From Clavelina lepadiformis (Eukaryota; Chordata; Ascidiacea; Aplousobranchia; Clavelinidae), in contig NC_135240.1 in the NCBI RefSeq assembly GCF_947623445.1, positions 27,404,001 through 27,468,000 of the forward strand: 64,000 bases of DNA, in the 5' to 3' direction. The notes below the pieces were generated by a model. The model worked only from the letters and a program-made list of their open reading frames with translations, did no database searches and was not told the origin of the DNA. Position 1 is the first letter of the stretch. Every line of letters begins with the position of its first letter. Positions 48,521 to 62,442 of this stretch are shown here, piece by piece. Both the position numbers and the translations under genes were made by a program.

Positions 48521-50801
48521 ACTATAGCTCTGACACCACAAGTAGTTAACTTTAGATTAAAATTTCAGACAGTAAACTTTATCCACCTCAGTTATTACAC
48601 GTTACAAGCTGATAGAGAAAATTTGGGACTGTGACAATTGGGTAATGGAAATGGCCGAGCCCACTGCGCAATCGACTATAACACTTGGCATTGTTACAAG
48701 GTTAGAGTTTGTGCTGATCTGGCTTAAGTGAATAAGTCTCATCTAGGTCGCGAAATCATTCGCAGCCAGAGTTTTGATATCATAAGCCTTCCACTCGTTT
48801 CAACTCGCCCAAACTTACGATCTTCATGCAAATGTTCATTTCACTAACATCACATTTCCACTAAAATAACATCACAAGAAAGAATTTCAATTACTAGGCT
48901 GAAAAAGGTCTGAAAAGGAATACCAACACGCAATTGCATTATCTATATAATTCATAGAATTACCGGTAGACTTGATGACACGTCAAGACAGAGCAGGATA
49001 TAAGAACAGTGTGATCAGTCATGTGAGTTTAGTGTAAACATTGAGAAATACTGATCACGATTTCGCTGTGGTTATTGAAATGATATAGGCTTATTGTAAA
49101 TATGCTGATTGTGGTAGATTGTGGTCCAACCTGAATCTGCTGCTATTGCGAAGCCGTATAACGTATACGCTTGAATAAAAACCACTGTTTTATATGCTTT
49201 TTGAAAGCACTTTTGCCTGCCTTAAGTCAAAAAGGCCTTGTAATCAAATTCAAGGTAACTGAGTTACATTTTAGCTCTCACACCTGCTTTTTACGATGCT
49301 ATCTGCTAAAATAAAGTAATATAACTTTATTTAATATATAATATAAATATAATAATAACTTTTGACAATGATTTCTGTTGTTTCATGCTAACGGCAACAA
49401 TCAAGCTGTTTTATTGACTTCTGCAGATTTCTACTGTATTTGGCACAAATAACATTTATGTTTGTGTAACACACTTGCTACTACGGGTTCCAGATACATT
49501 TATTGTTTGCCACAAAAAATACCAGTGGATGGTTTTCGTTTCGTATCCAGGAACCAGTTCAATCCCACCACCACTGGTTTTAACGGAGGCTGAATGTGTC
49601 GCAGAGGTAGAATGTTTCACCAGAGGTTAAACAGAAGAGTTACAGTTGTGGAAATTTCATCTCATGATCAGTAAGAGGGTGCAAAGTGTACATTCTGGAT
49701 AAATTTGAACACCAATTAAGTTCTTGGAATATGGGTCGGATTTAAACACTGATCTCTTAAACCTCCTTCTCCACTGAAGATATTTCAGGACCCACACTAA
49801 CACACCCACTATTTCACATTAAATTGAACTTAAACCATTCTTTAAATAAATGATCTTTATTATTCCTTATTAGCAACAACCATTTTAACCACACCAGGTA
49901 AGTGAATAAATTGTAGGACAAACACTCTCAACAAAGGCTAGGGAAATCGCGCACGAATTCCACACCTGATGTGAGAAGCTCGCTTCAAGATGAATTCTAA
50001 GCTTTAAAAAGCGTCTTGCTCGAAAACTCACGACCAGCCGATGCTCTGTTCAACAATGCCACAGCCTTATAAAAAAATACAATTTTGTCCACTGAATGAA
50101 ACTGTTTGAAAACGATTAAAGTCGAAATAATTTTGTCTCAACAAAAAATTTGTGGACAAAATGTGATTCTTCTTCAAAGTACAATCTTTGATAAAATCAA
50201 ACGTTGACGAGGATAAGCAAAATAATCGTTTTAATTTGTGGTAATCAAATGTGAGGTCATAATGGGCGTATAAAACAAGTGTGTCCTACTGATGACGAGC
50301 TGCACTGAATGAAAAATGCTTGTCAAAACACTTGCACAAAATAAATGCTTGTCAAACAAACTCTGGAAACATCCGGAGAAATTTTGCAAATTAAAGTTCG
50401 TGCAATAAAAGCAAAGCAAACATTATAGATAGATGGTTGTTTACTGTCATGACGTCACACTTATACAGTCACGGATTGGCTGAAAAGGTTGATCATTACC
50501 GGTTTGACGAAAAAATTCCTTATTTTTCTTCCAATTCTGTGACCTTAGAAGTAAAAAATGCTTGCATACAGTAATTGCATTTTACATACAGTGTACAAAA
50601 CTATGTTTACGTCGGCTCGCGTTTGGAGCTCATGGTTCGCAAAAATACCGTAAAAACCGAATTAGTACCATCGGGTATTGAATACAGGCCGGATTGTTGC
50701 AAACAAAACGCTGTAATCTTTTTACACCACCAAGCGGCATTTTATAGGTGATGTGAAGGAGAAGGGGCAAAATTTAAACACATACCGACAGGCCTACTGG
50801 A

Positions 50802-50961
50802 ACCCTACTTGGAAGTTTGCCAGATAAATGCGCCCATAAATGAATTGCCAAAATTTATTCCACCCTGACGTAATACTTATAATATAGAATATAGGGCAAA
50901 ACAGCAGCCAACTTTGCGCGCCGGAGAAATCCGACGCATCATACAAACTTTCCAGTAGGGT
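50802..50961. repeat. Inverted repeat with 18-bp arms
   Basis: ACCCTACTTGGAAGTTTG (50802-50819) is the near-inverse of CAAACTTTCCAGTAGGGT (50944-50961), two differences. The 124-bp spacer has no coding potential and no flanking duplication was found, so this is either a small foldback element or a hairpin in a transcript. Confidence 0.55.
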
Positions 50962-51184
50962 ACTAAAATAACATATCTGAAACCTTTTCTCATATCTAGG
51001 AAAAGGATTATGATACCACCAGTTAAGTGTTTCAAGTTTTTGTAAAACTCAATCCAAGCAAACTTACAACCCAATTTACCGGAGCTTAGCGTACTCTCCT
51101 TTTACTTGTATAATACAAATTATATCTAGACTTAAAGGTGAAATTTTTTACTCATATTCTTTTGCTCTTATTTTTCCGTGACGC

Positions 51185-51359
51185 GACACTTAATCAAAAG
51201 ACAGTTTATCGAACGACACTTTATCGAACGACAGTTTATCGAACGACACTTAATCGAACGACAGCTGATCGAAACGACAGATGATCGAACCGACAGTTGA
51301 TCGAACGACACTTTATCGAACCGACAGTTGATCAAACCGACAGTTGATCGAATCGACTG
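51185..51359. repeat. Minisatellite of GACA-TT-ATCGAA units
   Basis: Eleven consecutive 15-16-bp units follow the pattern GACA(C/G)TT(T/A/G)ATCGAA(C), ending in GACTG at 51355-51359. Units GACACTTTATCGAAC and GACAGTTTATCGAAC alternate at first, then drift. Two and a third units of the same type occur in inverse orientation at 51742-51775. Confidence 0.9.
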
Positions 51360-51741
51360 TTGCTTCTCCCGCACACAGTCATAGCAAAACGTGGCGTTCA
51401 GTTGCATTGTTTGCTGTAGAAAATTGAAATTTGGTGACTTTTCATAAAAAATGTTCAGCTATCTGTCCATGTTTGTTTGATAAAGTTGGATTTTGTAATT
51501 TTTGAGATATTGTGATAATTATATAATTTTGCTCTCTCACCGCATTGAAGCGTATTACTCATGTACGCACCAATAACTTGACTAACTATTCTCTTTCGTT
51601 CTCTTCTCGCGGTCAGCTTGTTTTCCGCACAGCGGGGGCGCGGCGTAACAATACCACAATTTTTTCAAACAGTGCTAACACTGTAGTTTGAAACTCAATA
51701 AGAAACGGCGGGCCGTATTCTTGTGATAACTTATTAATATG

Positions 51742-51775
51742 TGTCGTTCGATAAAGTGTCTTTCGATAAAGTGTC
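51742..51775. repeat. Inverted copies of the 51.2-kb repeat unit
   Basis: Read on the minus strand this is GACACTTTATCGAAA, GACACTTTATCGAAC and GACAC. It faces the array at 51185-51359 across 382 bp, so both arrays point their unit starts outward like the subterminal repeats of a mobile element. Confidence 0.85.
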
Positions 51776-52223
51776 ATAGTACCTATTTTTCACTCGTAGA
51801 AGATATCTATGCGAGTATTTCACAAGACCCTAAAGGGAAGTCCCCAAAATTGAAACTGCCATATTTTTTGTGAGGTAAAAGGGAAATTTCTAGGTCATTG
51901 GTTTTGTTTTGCAAAAGGATCTGAGTTGCTTACTTCAGGCGTTCAACCCAGGCAGCGTTTTAATAAATTTTACTGATTATGAGATATTTTCCATATTTGA
52001 TAAAAAGTTTAATTAGTGTATTTATGCGGTACGCTTTTAATCAAAGCACGTTTTTTGTTGTTAACCGAAAGCCTATGTTTTACACAGTTCACAGACTAAA
52101 TGTTGCAGCGTGGCTACAGTAAGCAATTAAGCTAATCCATTAAGACAATATAGGCTCATTTATTCCTGGAAAGTGTTTAAAGAAGCCAACCATTTATTTG
52201 GAAATGGTTGAATTTTAAGTGAA

Positions 52224-53417
<1,194 letters not shown>

Positions 53418-54428
53418 GTCACAATGTTGAAGCTAGGAGTTCCACTTTTTACTGTTTCTGATAAATCATATGTAAGACTCAGGCCCCTTGAAAATGTTAT
53501 TGTGATTAACGATACGCATCGGTGTACTTCCTGTGATGACAACCCCGTGTAGCCGTATGAGTCCGTTCTACTCATGTGTTGTTGTTTTTACAATTCTTGT
53601 AAGTTGTCATAATTCGCAATGTGCTGTGTTCTCATTTGTAAGTGAACTAGCGTGCTGTACTTTGCAATGCTTTTTTCTTGTTATTTTGGCTTTTGCTTCA
53701 ATGTACAGTCTGGGGCCTTCACAGTAATGCCAATTTATGAAGTGCAATAGTAAATTCTGTGCTAAAGCTAAGGCTGCTGTTATCGAGTGCTTCCTGTATG
53801 CACAGTACTGTGCACTGGAAGTGATCAATTTCATCATATGCTTTACATACATGCTATGCTGTTGGTTCTAGTCTTTTTTACGTTTTTTAGAACTGTGTAA
53901 TATTTAGACAGACTTCATATTCATGCAGCAAATTTGACTGGGCGTGTGGTTTTAGTATCCTATTAAGAAGCATTTTGTTGAAAGAAACCGTTTTGCTGCT
54001 CATTTTTGCTTTGGTGCGAAGAGCAAACCCGAAAATGATTCTGTTTAATCATCTGGTTTATTGCTGAGTTTTAAACTTACACCAATGGACTAAAAACGTT
54101 CTTATTATCTCATTCATGCGAGGGCTTCAAATTAATTGCATGTCAGCCGCTATTACACCTGTTTCTATTTTAAGTGGCATATATATTTTATTGCGTTCAT
54201 TTGTATTTATGTAATGCATTGTACTGAGTTTCACAAATTCCTATTAAACATGTCGTCATTATGACGGTGAGGCCGATTTCTTCACCGCTCTTCACAGTAG
54301 TTATTCCAGCAATACCATATATGGAGTAAGATCGAAAAGAGATGCTATACGATATGTCAATACTAGATCTTCATCCGCCGCTCGGGGCCGAGTGTTAGGT
54401 CACAGCGAATGCGGAAATGACGTCCCAA
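53418..54428. other. Shared 3' region of RAB33 and P450
   Basis: The two genes converge. No open frame of interest; TTTATT at 54056-54061 could be the minus-strand poly(A) signal of the P450 while ATTAAA at 54243-54248 could serve RAB33, in which case the transcripts would overlap at their 3' ends. Confidence 0.35.
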
Positions 54429-57189
54429 TCATCTTTCCCGCGCGATCATTTTGAATGGATGTGGAACGAACGCGCTGGCACGGCTGGGGTAGTCCAACGG
54501 GGGAAGACTCTCGTCTTCGTCCGGGAGGAATTCAAATTTTTGCAGGAGGGAAACAAGAAATATAAAGATCTCCATCCGGGCAAGCTGTTCCCCGAGGCAA
54601 CGACGCATGCCGACAGAAAACGGAATAACGCGATTCGACTTCACGAAATCGCCATTCTCATCGATAAAGCGCTCAGGTCGAAATGTCCCGGGATCTTTCC
54701 AGTAGTCTGGGTCATTGTGGACTGCCCAGATGTTAATTATCACCTGAAAGATAACGATTAAGCCCATTATTTTAAAACTTGGCCTATTTTGCTTTCAGAT
54801 GTTGAACGTACCGCCGTGTTTCTTGGTATGACGTAACCAGATAGTTCGGCGTCTTCGTTGGTTTTGTGGATAATGCCCAGTGGCGCCAACGTGCGGAAAC
54901 GAAACACCTCCTGTATGAAGGCGTTTGTATAGGGCATCATTGTTGTATGTGACGCAGACACCGATCCTTCCGAACCTCAGCGAACAATGTAACTGCTGGA
55001 TGTTTTTTTGACGAAACAGAAGTAACTTTAGTTGAAAGTAGAACTAAAACTCTTACCTATAATGTCCTTAATTTCATCATAAAGCTTCTGTTGTGCGTCA
55101 GGGAAGTGTAAGAGACACAGGGCGGCCCACAAGAGTGTGCTTGATGACGTGTCTGTGCCAGCAACCAGTAAATCTCTCATATAACCAACCAGCTGCTTTC
55201 TCTGGAATAAAAAGGTTAACTTGAAACGCGATTTATAGAAGGCAGTTAACTCTAATCGTCGCCTTCTAGAAAATGACAATGGTCAAGGATAAGACGCTTT
55301 TCACACAGACTGTGAATTCTTTCTTTCCCGCTTTTATTTGTTTAAGGAAAGCGTCGACGAAGTCTCTCAGGTTTTTCCCATCAAAGGTCGCGTCATGTTC
55401 ATCGATGATTTGTCCAAGTGAAGCTGCGGAATTAAACAAAATTGAAAATGAGATTCTCCTTTTTGAGTGTTTGTTGGTAATTGTTCTAAAGCAAATCGTC
55501 TGATCTGGAAAAGTGTCCATACATATTCTCTATGTCTGATTCTATCTATATATTCTTTATAGCCTACTGCATCTTTGGTTTCTACTTATACCTATGAAAT
55601 ACATTTTATTCATTACCGGTCAAACATCTTGTTGGATTGTATGCAATTGATACTGTAAAATGTAAATACCTTTGACAAACTCAAGGTCGCTCATAAACTT
55701 CTGGTAACCTGCGCGGAATGGTGGAATGAATCGAAATTTTGGTTCGAACGAGAATGATCTAAACGCGGTGTTCACTTGAGGGTCGTGGAACCTAGAATAC
55801 AAAGAAATTGACCAGAGACTAATTTACTCAAATATAAAAACGTACATAGAAATCACATACTCGTTCAAGACGGTGTCGATTATTTCTAGAAACTTTGTGT
55901 CGTCATAATCGTATCGCATTCCAAACGTGACGCTGCAGATATTGTTGGCAATTGCCTTTGACAACAATTTCTGAGGACAGAAGATACATTATTTTGGTTT
56001 TTAACTTAAATTTATGAATCGAAATAAAAATGCAGTCAATCGTATAGAAAAGATTAGAGCTGGACCAATGTCGCATTGTTCCAACATTAACGAGTCTTCA
56101 ACTTAAACACAACCCACCGAAATATCGAATGTTTTTCCATGTTTGGATCTGATGGCCTCGTTTAGATAGAAAGTTTCTTCCTTCACGCGAGTCTCCATGC
56201 TACTGTTACCAACTCCCAAGCTGAAACAACACCAATGCACACAACACCGTTTTTGTATGGTCTTTGTGTCATGTTGAATACGTACATATATTTTCCTGAC
56301 CCATGGATAAGCTACTTCAAGGCAATGGATTGCACAAATCGCGTCTAGCATCTATAGTTCTAACACCAACACATATTTTATTGGAAAACAATGATCGAAA
56401 ATTTTGAATATTCTTCGAAAATAATTTTTATTTTGAACCCAATAAATCGTTTCAAAAACGCCACAAATGGCTCTTAGGAAGGCAGAACTATTTCGTTGAT
56501 AACCACCAGAAGCCGTGTAATTCTAGTGTGGGCGTTATGCAATGGTCTTAACTCACTTAAACATGAGAATTCGGAACTTAAAACCCGGCCTAACCACATG
56601 GGCTGGTCAGGCCTTGTATTCCTGGCTCAATGAAGGAGCAATGACCGCGACTTACCCGCTCAACGTGGCGACCCCGAATTTTCTTTGAGATTTAAACAAA
56701 GGTCCATAGTCGAGGAACACCAGCCCATACTTTTCATGGCTTGGAGGATAGAACGAAAGGTGACGGCGCCCCGAGAATTTCTGACCTTGCTTCACAAACG
56801 CCTGAGTGTAACAACAACAACGCATGATGATTTCATCCATGAACACGTTATTTAACATCGCGACAAATTGCAAATGTCACGTCACAGTTGTAGGTTGTAC
56901 GATATTTTTGATACAGGACGTCACATACCTGATTGATGACGTCATAATCGCTAAGAACAATCATATCCTTTCTTCCGAGGCGGACGGCCATAACGGGGCC
57001 GTATTCACGTGACCATTGGTACAGTTTCCTTTCTATCCACCGACCCAGGAAAGGCAGAACCCCTAGCACGGGTATTCCCCTTGGACCCGGAGGGAACCTT
57101 TTTGGTCTTTGATACCAGTGGTAGAAGGAAAAACAAAGTAAAATGAAAGCCGCGACTAGATAATTACACAAACTCGCGTCGATTTCCAT
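54429..57189 (-). CDS. Cytochrome P450, CYP2-like clan
   Basis: An ER-anchored haem mono-oxygenase of the CYP2 clan; substrate unknown. Nine exons, high to low: 56929-57189, 56656-56801, 56118-56220, 55861-55970, 55670-55791, 55311-55423, 55057-55201, 54812-54975 and 54429-54743 (492 residues). The nine-exon layout is typical of CYP2 genes. Start ATG at 57189 opens an N-terminal membrane helix (9-24), then the proline hinge FPPGPRG (32-38). The I-helix oxygen-activation motif is AGTDTS (299-304). K-helix ExxR is E356-R359. PERF is at 411-414, and the haem loop FSVGMRRCLG places ligand C437. All essential motifs are intact. The end of exon 6 is uncertain: GTCTGT after Thr or GTGAAA two codons later are both in phase. 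CYP2U- or CYP2R-like membership is possible. Confidence 0.93.
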
Positions 57190-57353
57190 ATTTAAGCGTA
57201 TGAAGGACAATTGGGAAGTTAGCCGCTGGACAACAGTTAAGCAAGCTTTGTTCTTTCACGGACAGAGCACAACCTAAAGCAGCACAACGTAGATAAAAAA
57301 AAACTTGCAAATCATTCTAATAATTGTTTCTCTACAGTCTTACTGGTCTCAGT

Positions 57354-57591
57354 CAATGTTCCCTCTAATTTTTTACGAGTCTGAGCAAACACAATAACTC
57401 CCTGAGCGGTCCCTTGGACCACCGTGAGCAACATCAGACGTTCCACGTGCGCACTGTGGCCATTATTATGCGTTTATTTTAATTTCAATTCAGATTGGAT
57501 TATTTTCTTGTGCGCAGCACAGATTTTCTGTGCGCGTATACCGTATCAGCAGTGCGCATTTGCGCACGCGCGCAGCTTAGAGGGAACATTG
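57354..57591. mobile_element. hAT MITE upstream of the P450 gene
   Basis: This 238-bp element has ends CAATGTTCCCTCTAA and TTAGAGGGAACATTG, exact inverses over 15 bp, and an 8-bp duplication gtctcagt (57346-57353, 57592-57599). GTGCGCA words dominate the interior. It lies about 165 bp upstream of the P450 start codon and could carry or disrupt promoter elements. Confidence 0.94.
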
Positions 57592-57599
57592 GTCTCAGT

Positions 57600-59953
57600 A
57601 TAGGCTGATAAAGATTACTGTCATCTTGGACAGCTACTCACTACGTGCTTTTGCTGATCACGCCTAACCCTAGCTATAACCCAGTGACTCCCCGGCACGA
57701 ATCATCATTACGTCATGGGCATCACTTTTTCCAGAAAGAAAACGTGACAAATCACCAAGCACTCTACGCACGAGACAGCGTTGTAGAAATTAACTGGTTT
57801 TGAAAAACGTCATCTTTATTACTGCACACAGTATAGTCATATATGACCACCTGGGAATTACTGCAAACGCATGAATAAGATCATTTTCATTATCATGTTG
57901 CTGACGTCACTTCGGCGCCGATGTGAGCATTAATAAGAAAACGGAATAAAAAACTGACCACAATTTTATTCCAGCAGTCATCCCATGAAGTAGACATCAT
58001 AACGTCACTTATAATAAGATATGGTTACGTCAGCGCGTCGTCACTGGAAGGTAGCACTATAGCCTTGGCCGGTTTAACCACATGTGGGGCCTTGGATAAT
58101 TTTCATTTTAAGTTCGAAGTCATTTGTGAACTGTTTTACAAAATTTAGAAAACACTTGTTCAACTAGCCTTGTCTTAAGTTTAAATTGATAAAAGTTTGT
58201 AAGTAACTTGTAGATCAGCGTGGTCCAACTGCAGGCCCGCGAACTGATAGTCAGCTTTGATAGTCGCTATTGTCGAGGAAAAACCTCGACCGCAGATGTC
58301 ACATTGATCAGCATTTAATAGCTAAATTTTGAACTATTCTAATTTCAGTTCTAATATCAATGTCACATTGTTCTTCAGTTCTAATTTCACATTTCTTCAG
58401 TTCTAATTTAAAAACATTGGCCCGCCAGTTAAAAAATTTTTTGATTTTGGCCCGCGATGAAAAGAAGTTGGACCACGCTGTTGTAGATGATGGAATTAAC
58501 ACAATAAAATGAAAAGGCTTCCAAGCAGAATTTACTTGGGCAGGCCACTGGCAATTGGCACAACCTCAACCTGGCCCTGACTATTGCAAGGATTGATGGA
58601 AATTTAAGGCTTTCACTTAGAAGAATGTTGGTAGATTTAAAAAATAGACTCAGACCCAGTGACAAATTTCTTGAACCTCCCTTAACTAGGACTTTTGCAT
58701 TGCACAACAACAATAGAATATTATGCTAAATTGAATGATGAAAATTTATTTTCTCCACAAATTCAGGTTAAAATTATGCAATCGTGTGATGTAAGCCACA
58801 ATGGTAAAATAACCTAAAAGTATGATGATTGATGACTGACAACGATGCAATGGTTTCACGTTATCGCAATGTATCCACTAAAATGAACTTAATTTGGGAT
58901 TATGATGTTAGGCAATAGGTTAATGCAAATCTATCACGCACTACACAAATGCTGATGACAGATATATGAGCATATTCAAGGCAGCTAATTACTGCTCTTG
59001 CCTCAGATATACATGCACTGCACAAATGAATTCGAACGAGAAAGAATGCGTTAAATTCTTAACAATCCAGATTTAGTGTAAAGAAACTCACAGCCAAAAA
59101 TTGTCTTTATTATTGCTGGTTTAATGACATAACTATCTACATACTGTTAGTCAAATTATTGTTATAAAAAAAATATTGAACTTATTCAGTTTATCAAGTC
59201 TGGCAATTACTCTAGTTTGATGGTTAAAACAACTTATCAATCAATTGATATCACATGCATGGAGGTAATGATTGTATACATAATTTAGCAGCAGTTGACT
59301 CTTTACTAAACTCTATACAACAAAAACAAAATCTACAATATCTACAGTTCAAAACATAATGACAATATTACAACATTGAAAGAAGGCAAATGGCAATTTC
59401 AACATTTGCATTGACATAGGCAGTAGCTTAGGGCAGCAGCACTAAAGGCATGATTAAAATGGCAGTGGCCCAAGGTTTTGGGGTTTAATGGCACAATAGT
59501 GTAAGGCAGAGAATATAAAACGGCAGCACTGTTCACCTCTGTTAAAAACTTGTATAAAAAAGGTCGTGAGATCAAAATTGTTTTGAGAAAAAGTACAAGA
59601 GTTGGAGGAGTGATTTTCTGCGACAAACGCTGGAAAGAAAAATACACAACCCGTCTACAATCATCAAACTAGTGCAATTTTGCTTGGATTAGTTTCTTTG
59701 TTAAACACAATCTACGTACAGCATAAGAGTTGATCTTTCTCTATTTTCTTTTTCTTTTTGAATAAGTTAAAAAAGCGTATTACGTCATATTGCTATATAC
59801 AAACTGCAACTAAGTTAGAGTTGGTAAGTACTAAAAGCACATGCTATCTTCCAAAACAAATAAAACACTGGCATCCAGGCCAGATATAATATAAACACAA
59901 ACTATCTTTGTCAATTTTAGCAAGTGTAAAAAAAACCTTTCGTGATGAAACAG
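57600..59953. other. Spacer between P450 and cyclin D
   Basis: Apart from the hAT MITE at 58216-58480, no gene was recognised. The right part probably contains the cyclin D 3' UTR, with a possible minus-strand poly(A) signal (TTTATT at 59103-59108). Confidence 0.35.
58216..58480. mobile_element. hAT MITE
   Basis: This 265-bp element starts CAGCGTGGTCCAACT and ends AGTTGGACCACGCTG, exact inverses over 15 bp, with 8-bp duplication ttgtagat (58208-58215, 58481-58488). A GGCCCGCG motif is present near both ends, and an ACATTGxTCTTCAGTTCTAAT-like word repeats inside. No ORF. Confidence 0.94.
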
Positions 59954-60853
59954 CTAAAACACTAAATCCACATCAGTGGGCGTATCATCCACTTTTCTAC
60001 ATTTTCTCCCTGCATCCATGTCACATCCGCACTCATCCTGGCTTCCGTGCTTGTGTGCGTGGGGGGAACTTTGGCTGTGAAATGAACGAAGCAAAGCATC
60101 AACTTGCTCAAAGCATTGATGAAGAATATCGGAATCCACTCCGGTTGCCTCCTGTAATCCTGCAAGTAGCTGTGAGCGCGAGAACCAGGCACCAGGGGTG
60201 AGAGCGAATCCAGAAGCAGCTGCCACAACACAACAAGCAGCGATCATGGAAGGAGGGGAACTCATGAGACTGTCGTCAGTGCAGCAGCAGTGGATGTACT
60301 CAATCGCTCGATCCCTCCCAGAAGCAGCCGACACAGGATCAAGATGCAAATGAAAGAGAAGTTGATCTACGAAGTCGATAGGAGTGATGGCGAGGACATC
60401 CCACTTAAACTGCATCAGGAGGAGGAGTTCGAATTCCAGAAGTTCATCTTGTCTCACTGAGTAGTCGGTGTAAATCACTAATTTTTCAGTTGTCAGTGGG
60501 AGGGTTTCTTTCACTTTTGAAGCAAGCAACATGCACGCCGATCCAAGCGGTTGGAGTTGAGTTCGGCTCACGGGACAAACACTCAAGTATCGGTCAAGGT
60601 AGTTCATTGCTAATGGGAAAACATCTTTCTCGCATCTTTGTTCCTCACAAACCTGCATCATCCAAGTCGATACGATCTTTCTCATGAATGGCTGAACATC
60701 TCTTTGTACACAGTCGAAGTAGCTCTTCCTTATCAGATATCGTTCCTCCAGTTCCAACATGTTCCTCAGCACTCGTTGGTCGTACATGGCCGGGTCATTT
60801 CTAGCGTGGATCACTCTCTGCTCGGTGCAAATTTCCGAACAAGCAAGACTCAT
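59954..60853 (-). CDS. CCND: D-type cyclin, intronless
   Basis: The regulatory subunit of CDK4/6, phosphorylating Rb-type proteins at the G1/S transition in the nucleus. One uninterrupted frame of 299 residues from the ATG at 60853. LACSE (3-7) is the LxCxE Rb-binding motif placed at the extreme N terminus as in vertebrate D cyclins. The cyclin box is clear: MRKIVSTWMMQVCEEQRCEKDVFPLAMNYLDRYL-type sequence, then LGSACMLLASKVKETLPLTTEKL and YTDYSVRQDELLEFELLLL. SPPSMIAA marks the second box. The tail TPTDVDLVF aligns with the vertebrate phosphodegron, T291 matching cyclin D1 T286. The ATG was chosen because the LxCxE motif follows directly; the frame is open further upstream. Five nt before the ATG a T-rich tract ends in CTAG. 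Vertebrate genes have five exons, so introns were lost or this is a retrocopy. Which of D1/D2/D3 is not a meaningful question outside vertebrates. Confidence 0.95.
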   Translation of the reverse strand: MSLACSEICTEQRVIHARNDPAMYDQRVLRNMLELEERYLIRKSYFDCVQRDVQPFMRKIVSTWMMQVCEEQRCEKDVFPLAMNYLDRYLSVCPVSRTQLQPLGSACMLLASKVKETLPLTTEKLVIYTDYSVRQDELLEFELLLLMQFKWDVLAITPIDFVDQLLFHLHLDPVSAASGRDRAIEYIHCCCTDDSLMSSPPSMIAACCVVAAASGFALTPGAWFSRSQLLAGLQEATGVDSDILHQCFEQVDALLRSFHSQSSPHAHKHGSQDECGCDMDAGRKCRKVDDTPTDVDLVF

Positions 60854-61445
60854 TCTGACTAGGACCAATAAAGTAAAGACAAATTCGTTTCTCTTCACAC
60901 AGGCGTTAAAAGTGTCCAATGAAGAAAACAAAAATCTTCTTTTATGACAAAATGATGAGCAACTGTGCTACTAGAAATAACACTTCAACGATGCCATTGT
61001 TGCTTAAATGCCGTAAGTGAAAACACCCTCGACAGAAAATCAAGCGATTCTATAAGATTCACATTCAAGTTTCCATGTCATACCCACAACTATCCTTTTC
61101 TAATCCAAGTTTCTCTAGACAAAACAAAGCAAAATTTAATAAACAACAGGTCTAATCATGTTAACCAAAATGTAATGTAGATGAAGTTATATTGAAATGC
61201 ATACATGAATGTTTATGTTAACAAACTTTAGTGCTGAAGTGAATTATTATTCACCAACAGATTACGTTGTGTGATGTTTCAGATGACGTTATATATATAC
61301 AGAGTTGGGTTAGGAGAAAAGGTACAGAGAACTTTTTCATTAATAACAATTACATTATGGTTGGAGTTAGTTTAACTGCTATGTCAATCTTAACATAAGT
61401 TTATATGCGACAACTTAAACAGTTTAAGCAAAGAAGTATCTTGTA
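60854..61445. other. 5' flank of cyclin D
   Basis: Holds the presumed cyclin D promoter. On the minus strand a T-rich tract ends CTAG 5 bases before the start codon and could be a trans-splice acceptor. No other gene. Confidence 0.35.
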
Positions 61446-61564
61446 CATACAACCATAGGCGCCGAAGTTTACAAAATGTAGGGCGGAAAAGTTAATAGGT
61501 TCATATGTTTGGGAATTCCCCGTGTCAAGGATTGTTGTAAAAACACAAAATAAGATAAAATATA

Positions 61565-62178
61565 CAGTCGACTCCGCTTAATTCGGACACTTTGGTTCCG
61601 CTCACTTTTGGCCGAATTAAGCGGAGAAACGGCTTTGTCCGAATTAAGCGGAAAATCAATTGTTCGTTTCATGGTCATGCATAAAGGCAAACAACGCATT
61701 TAAAATACTGTACTGTTGCGTAATAAATGAATTGCAGCTGCGCTATACTGCAGTAACTGGCACTGATCGCATAAAACGTCTTCGTTTACTTTAGTGAGCA
61801 ATTTCACTTTTTGTGCTAAACTTTTCTGTACAATTTTGTCCTACAAGATGGACGCAATTGTACCGAAGTAAAAGCGACTATGAAGCTGGCACGGTGTTAT
61901 GTGAGTTCATTGTCGATTGTTACTGCATGCATCGTCATTGTTTCACCATAATCACTCATAATGCAATTGCATCTTGTCTTAAAACGAACGAAGTACTGTT
62001 TATTGTATCATAACCTAACGATGGAATTGCGAACCTGTGTCCGAATTAAGCGGAGAATTGTCCGAATTAACAGGAGTTTTTTACGTTCAATTTTTACTTT
62101 TGTTCCGTTCCCGAGCATTTTGGCCGAATAAAGCGGTTGTCCGGGTTATCCGGTGTCCGAATTAAGCGGATTCGACTG
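61565..62178. mobile_element. Tigger/pogo-like MITE
   Basis: Ends CAGTCGACTCCGCTTAATTC and GAATTAAGCGGATTCGACTG are inverses with one mismatch, with TA on both sides, as for Tc1/mariner-pogo elements. The TIR carries several internal CCGAATTAAGCGGA units in both orientations. No transposase ORF remains. Confidence 0.88.
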
Positions 62179-62442
62179 TACTTCTAATCAACGTTATTTG
62201 CGACAACAGCCATGCTAAGTTTTTGCTTTTTATAAAAATTCTAGACTTGTTGGTTATGCTAACCTAACACTTATAGCTCAATTGTATTTATCGTCCGTGA
62301 TTTTCTGCACCTCTTCTAGTTTTGCTCTCCCTATTCTCTTTAAACTCTTAGCATGCGTCGTCCCAAGGTTATTTTTGGTCATTATGTTTGTCTGTACAGA
62401 CGTAACACCAGAGATGGGAAAACACTTCCAACAAAAGCAGAT

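Larger units (their letters stand above)
48529..52223. other. 3.7-kb spacer, no gene supported
   Basis: No exon chain was found. Contents are the inverted repeat at 50802-50961 and the GACA...ATCGAA repeat arrays at 51185-51359 and 51742-51775, listed separately. The last few hundred bases presumably include the RAB33 promoter. Confidence 0.4.

Noticed and set aside
51185..51359. CRISPR-like array
   Set aside because: Units are contiguous 15-16-bp repeats without spacers, in a eukaryotic context; it is a minisatellite.
54417..54761. 114-codon plus-strand frame
   Set aside because: Antisense shadow of P450 exon 9, which carries the haem-binding motif on the minus strand.
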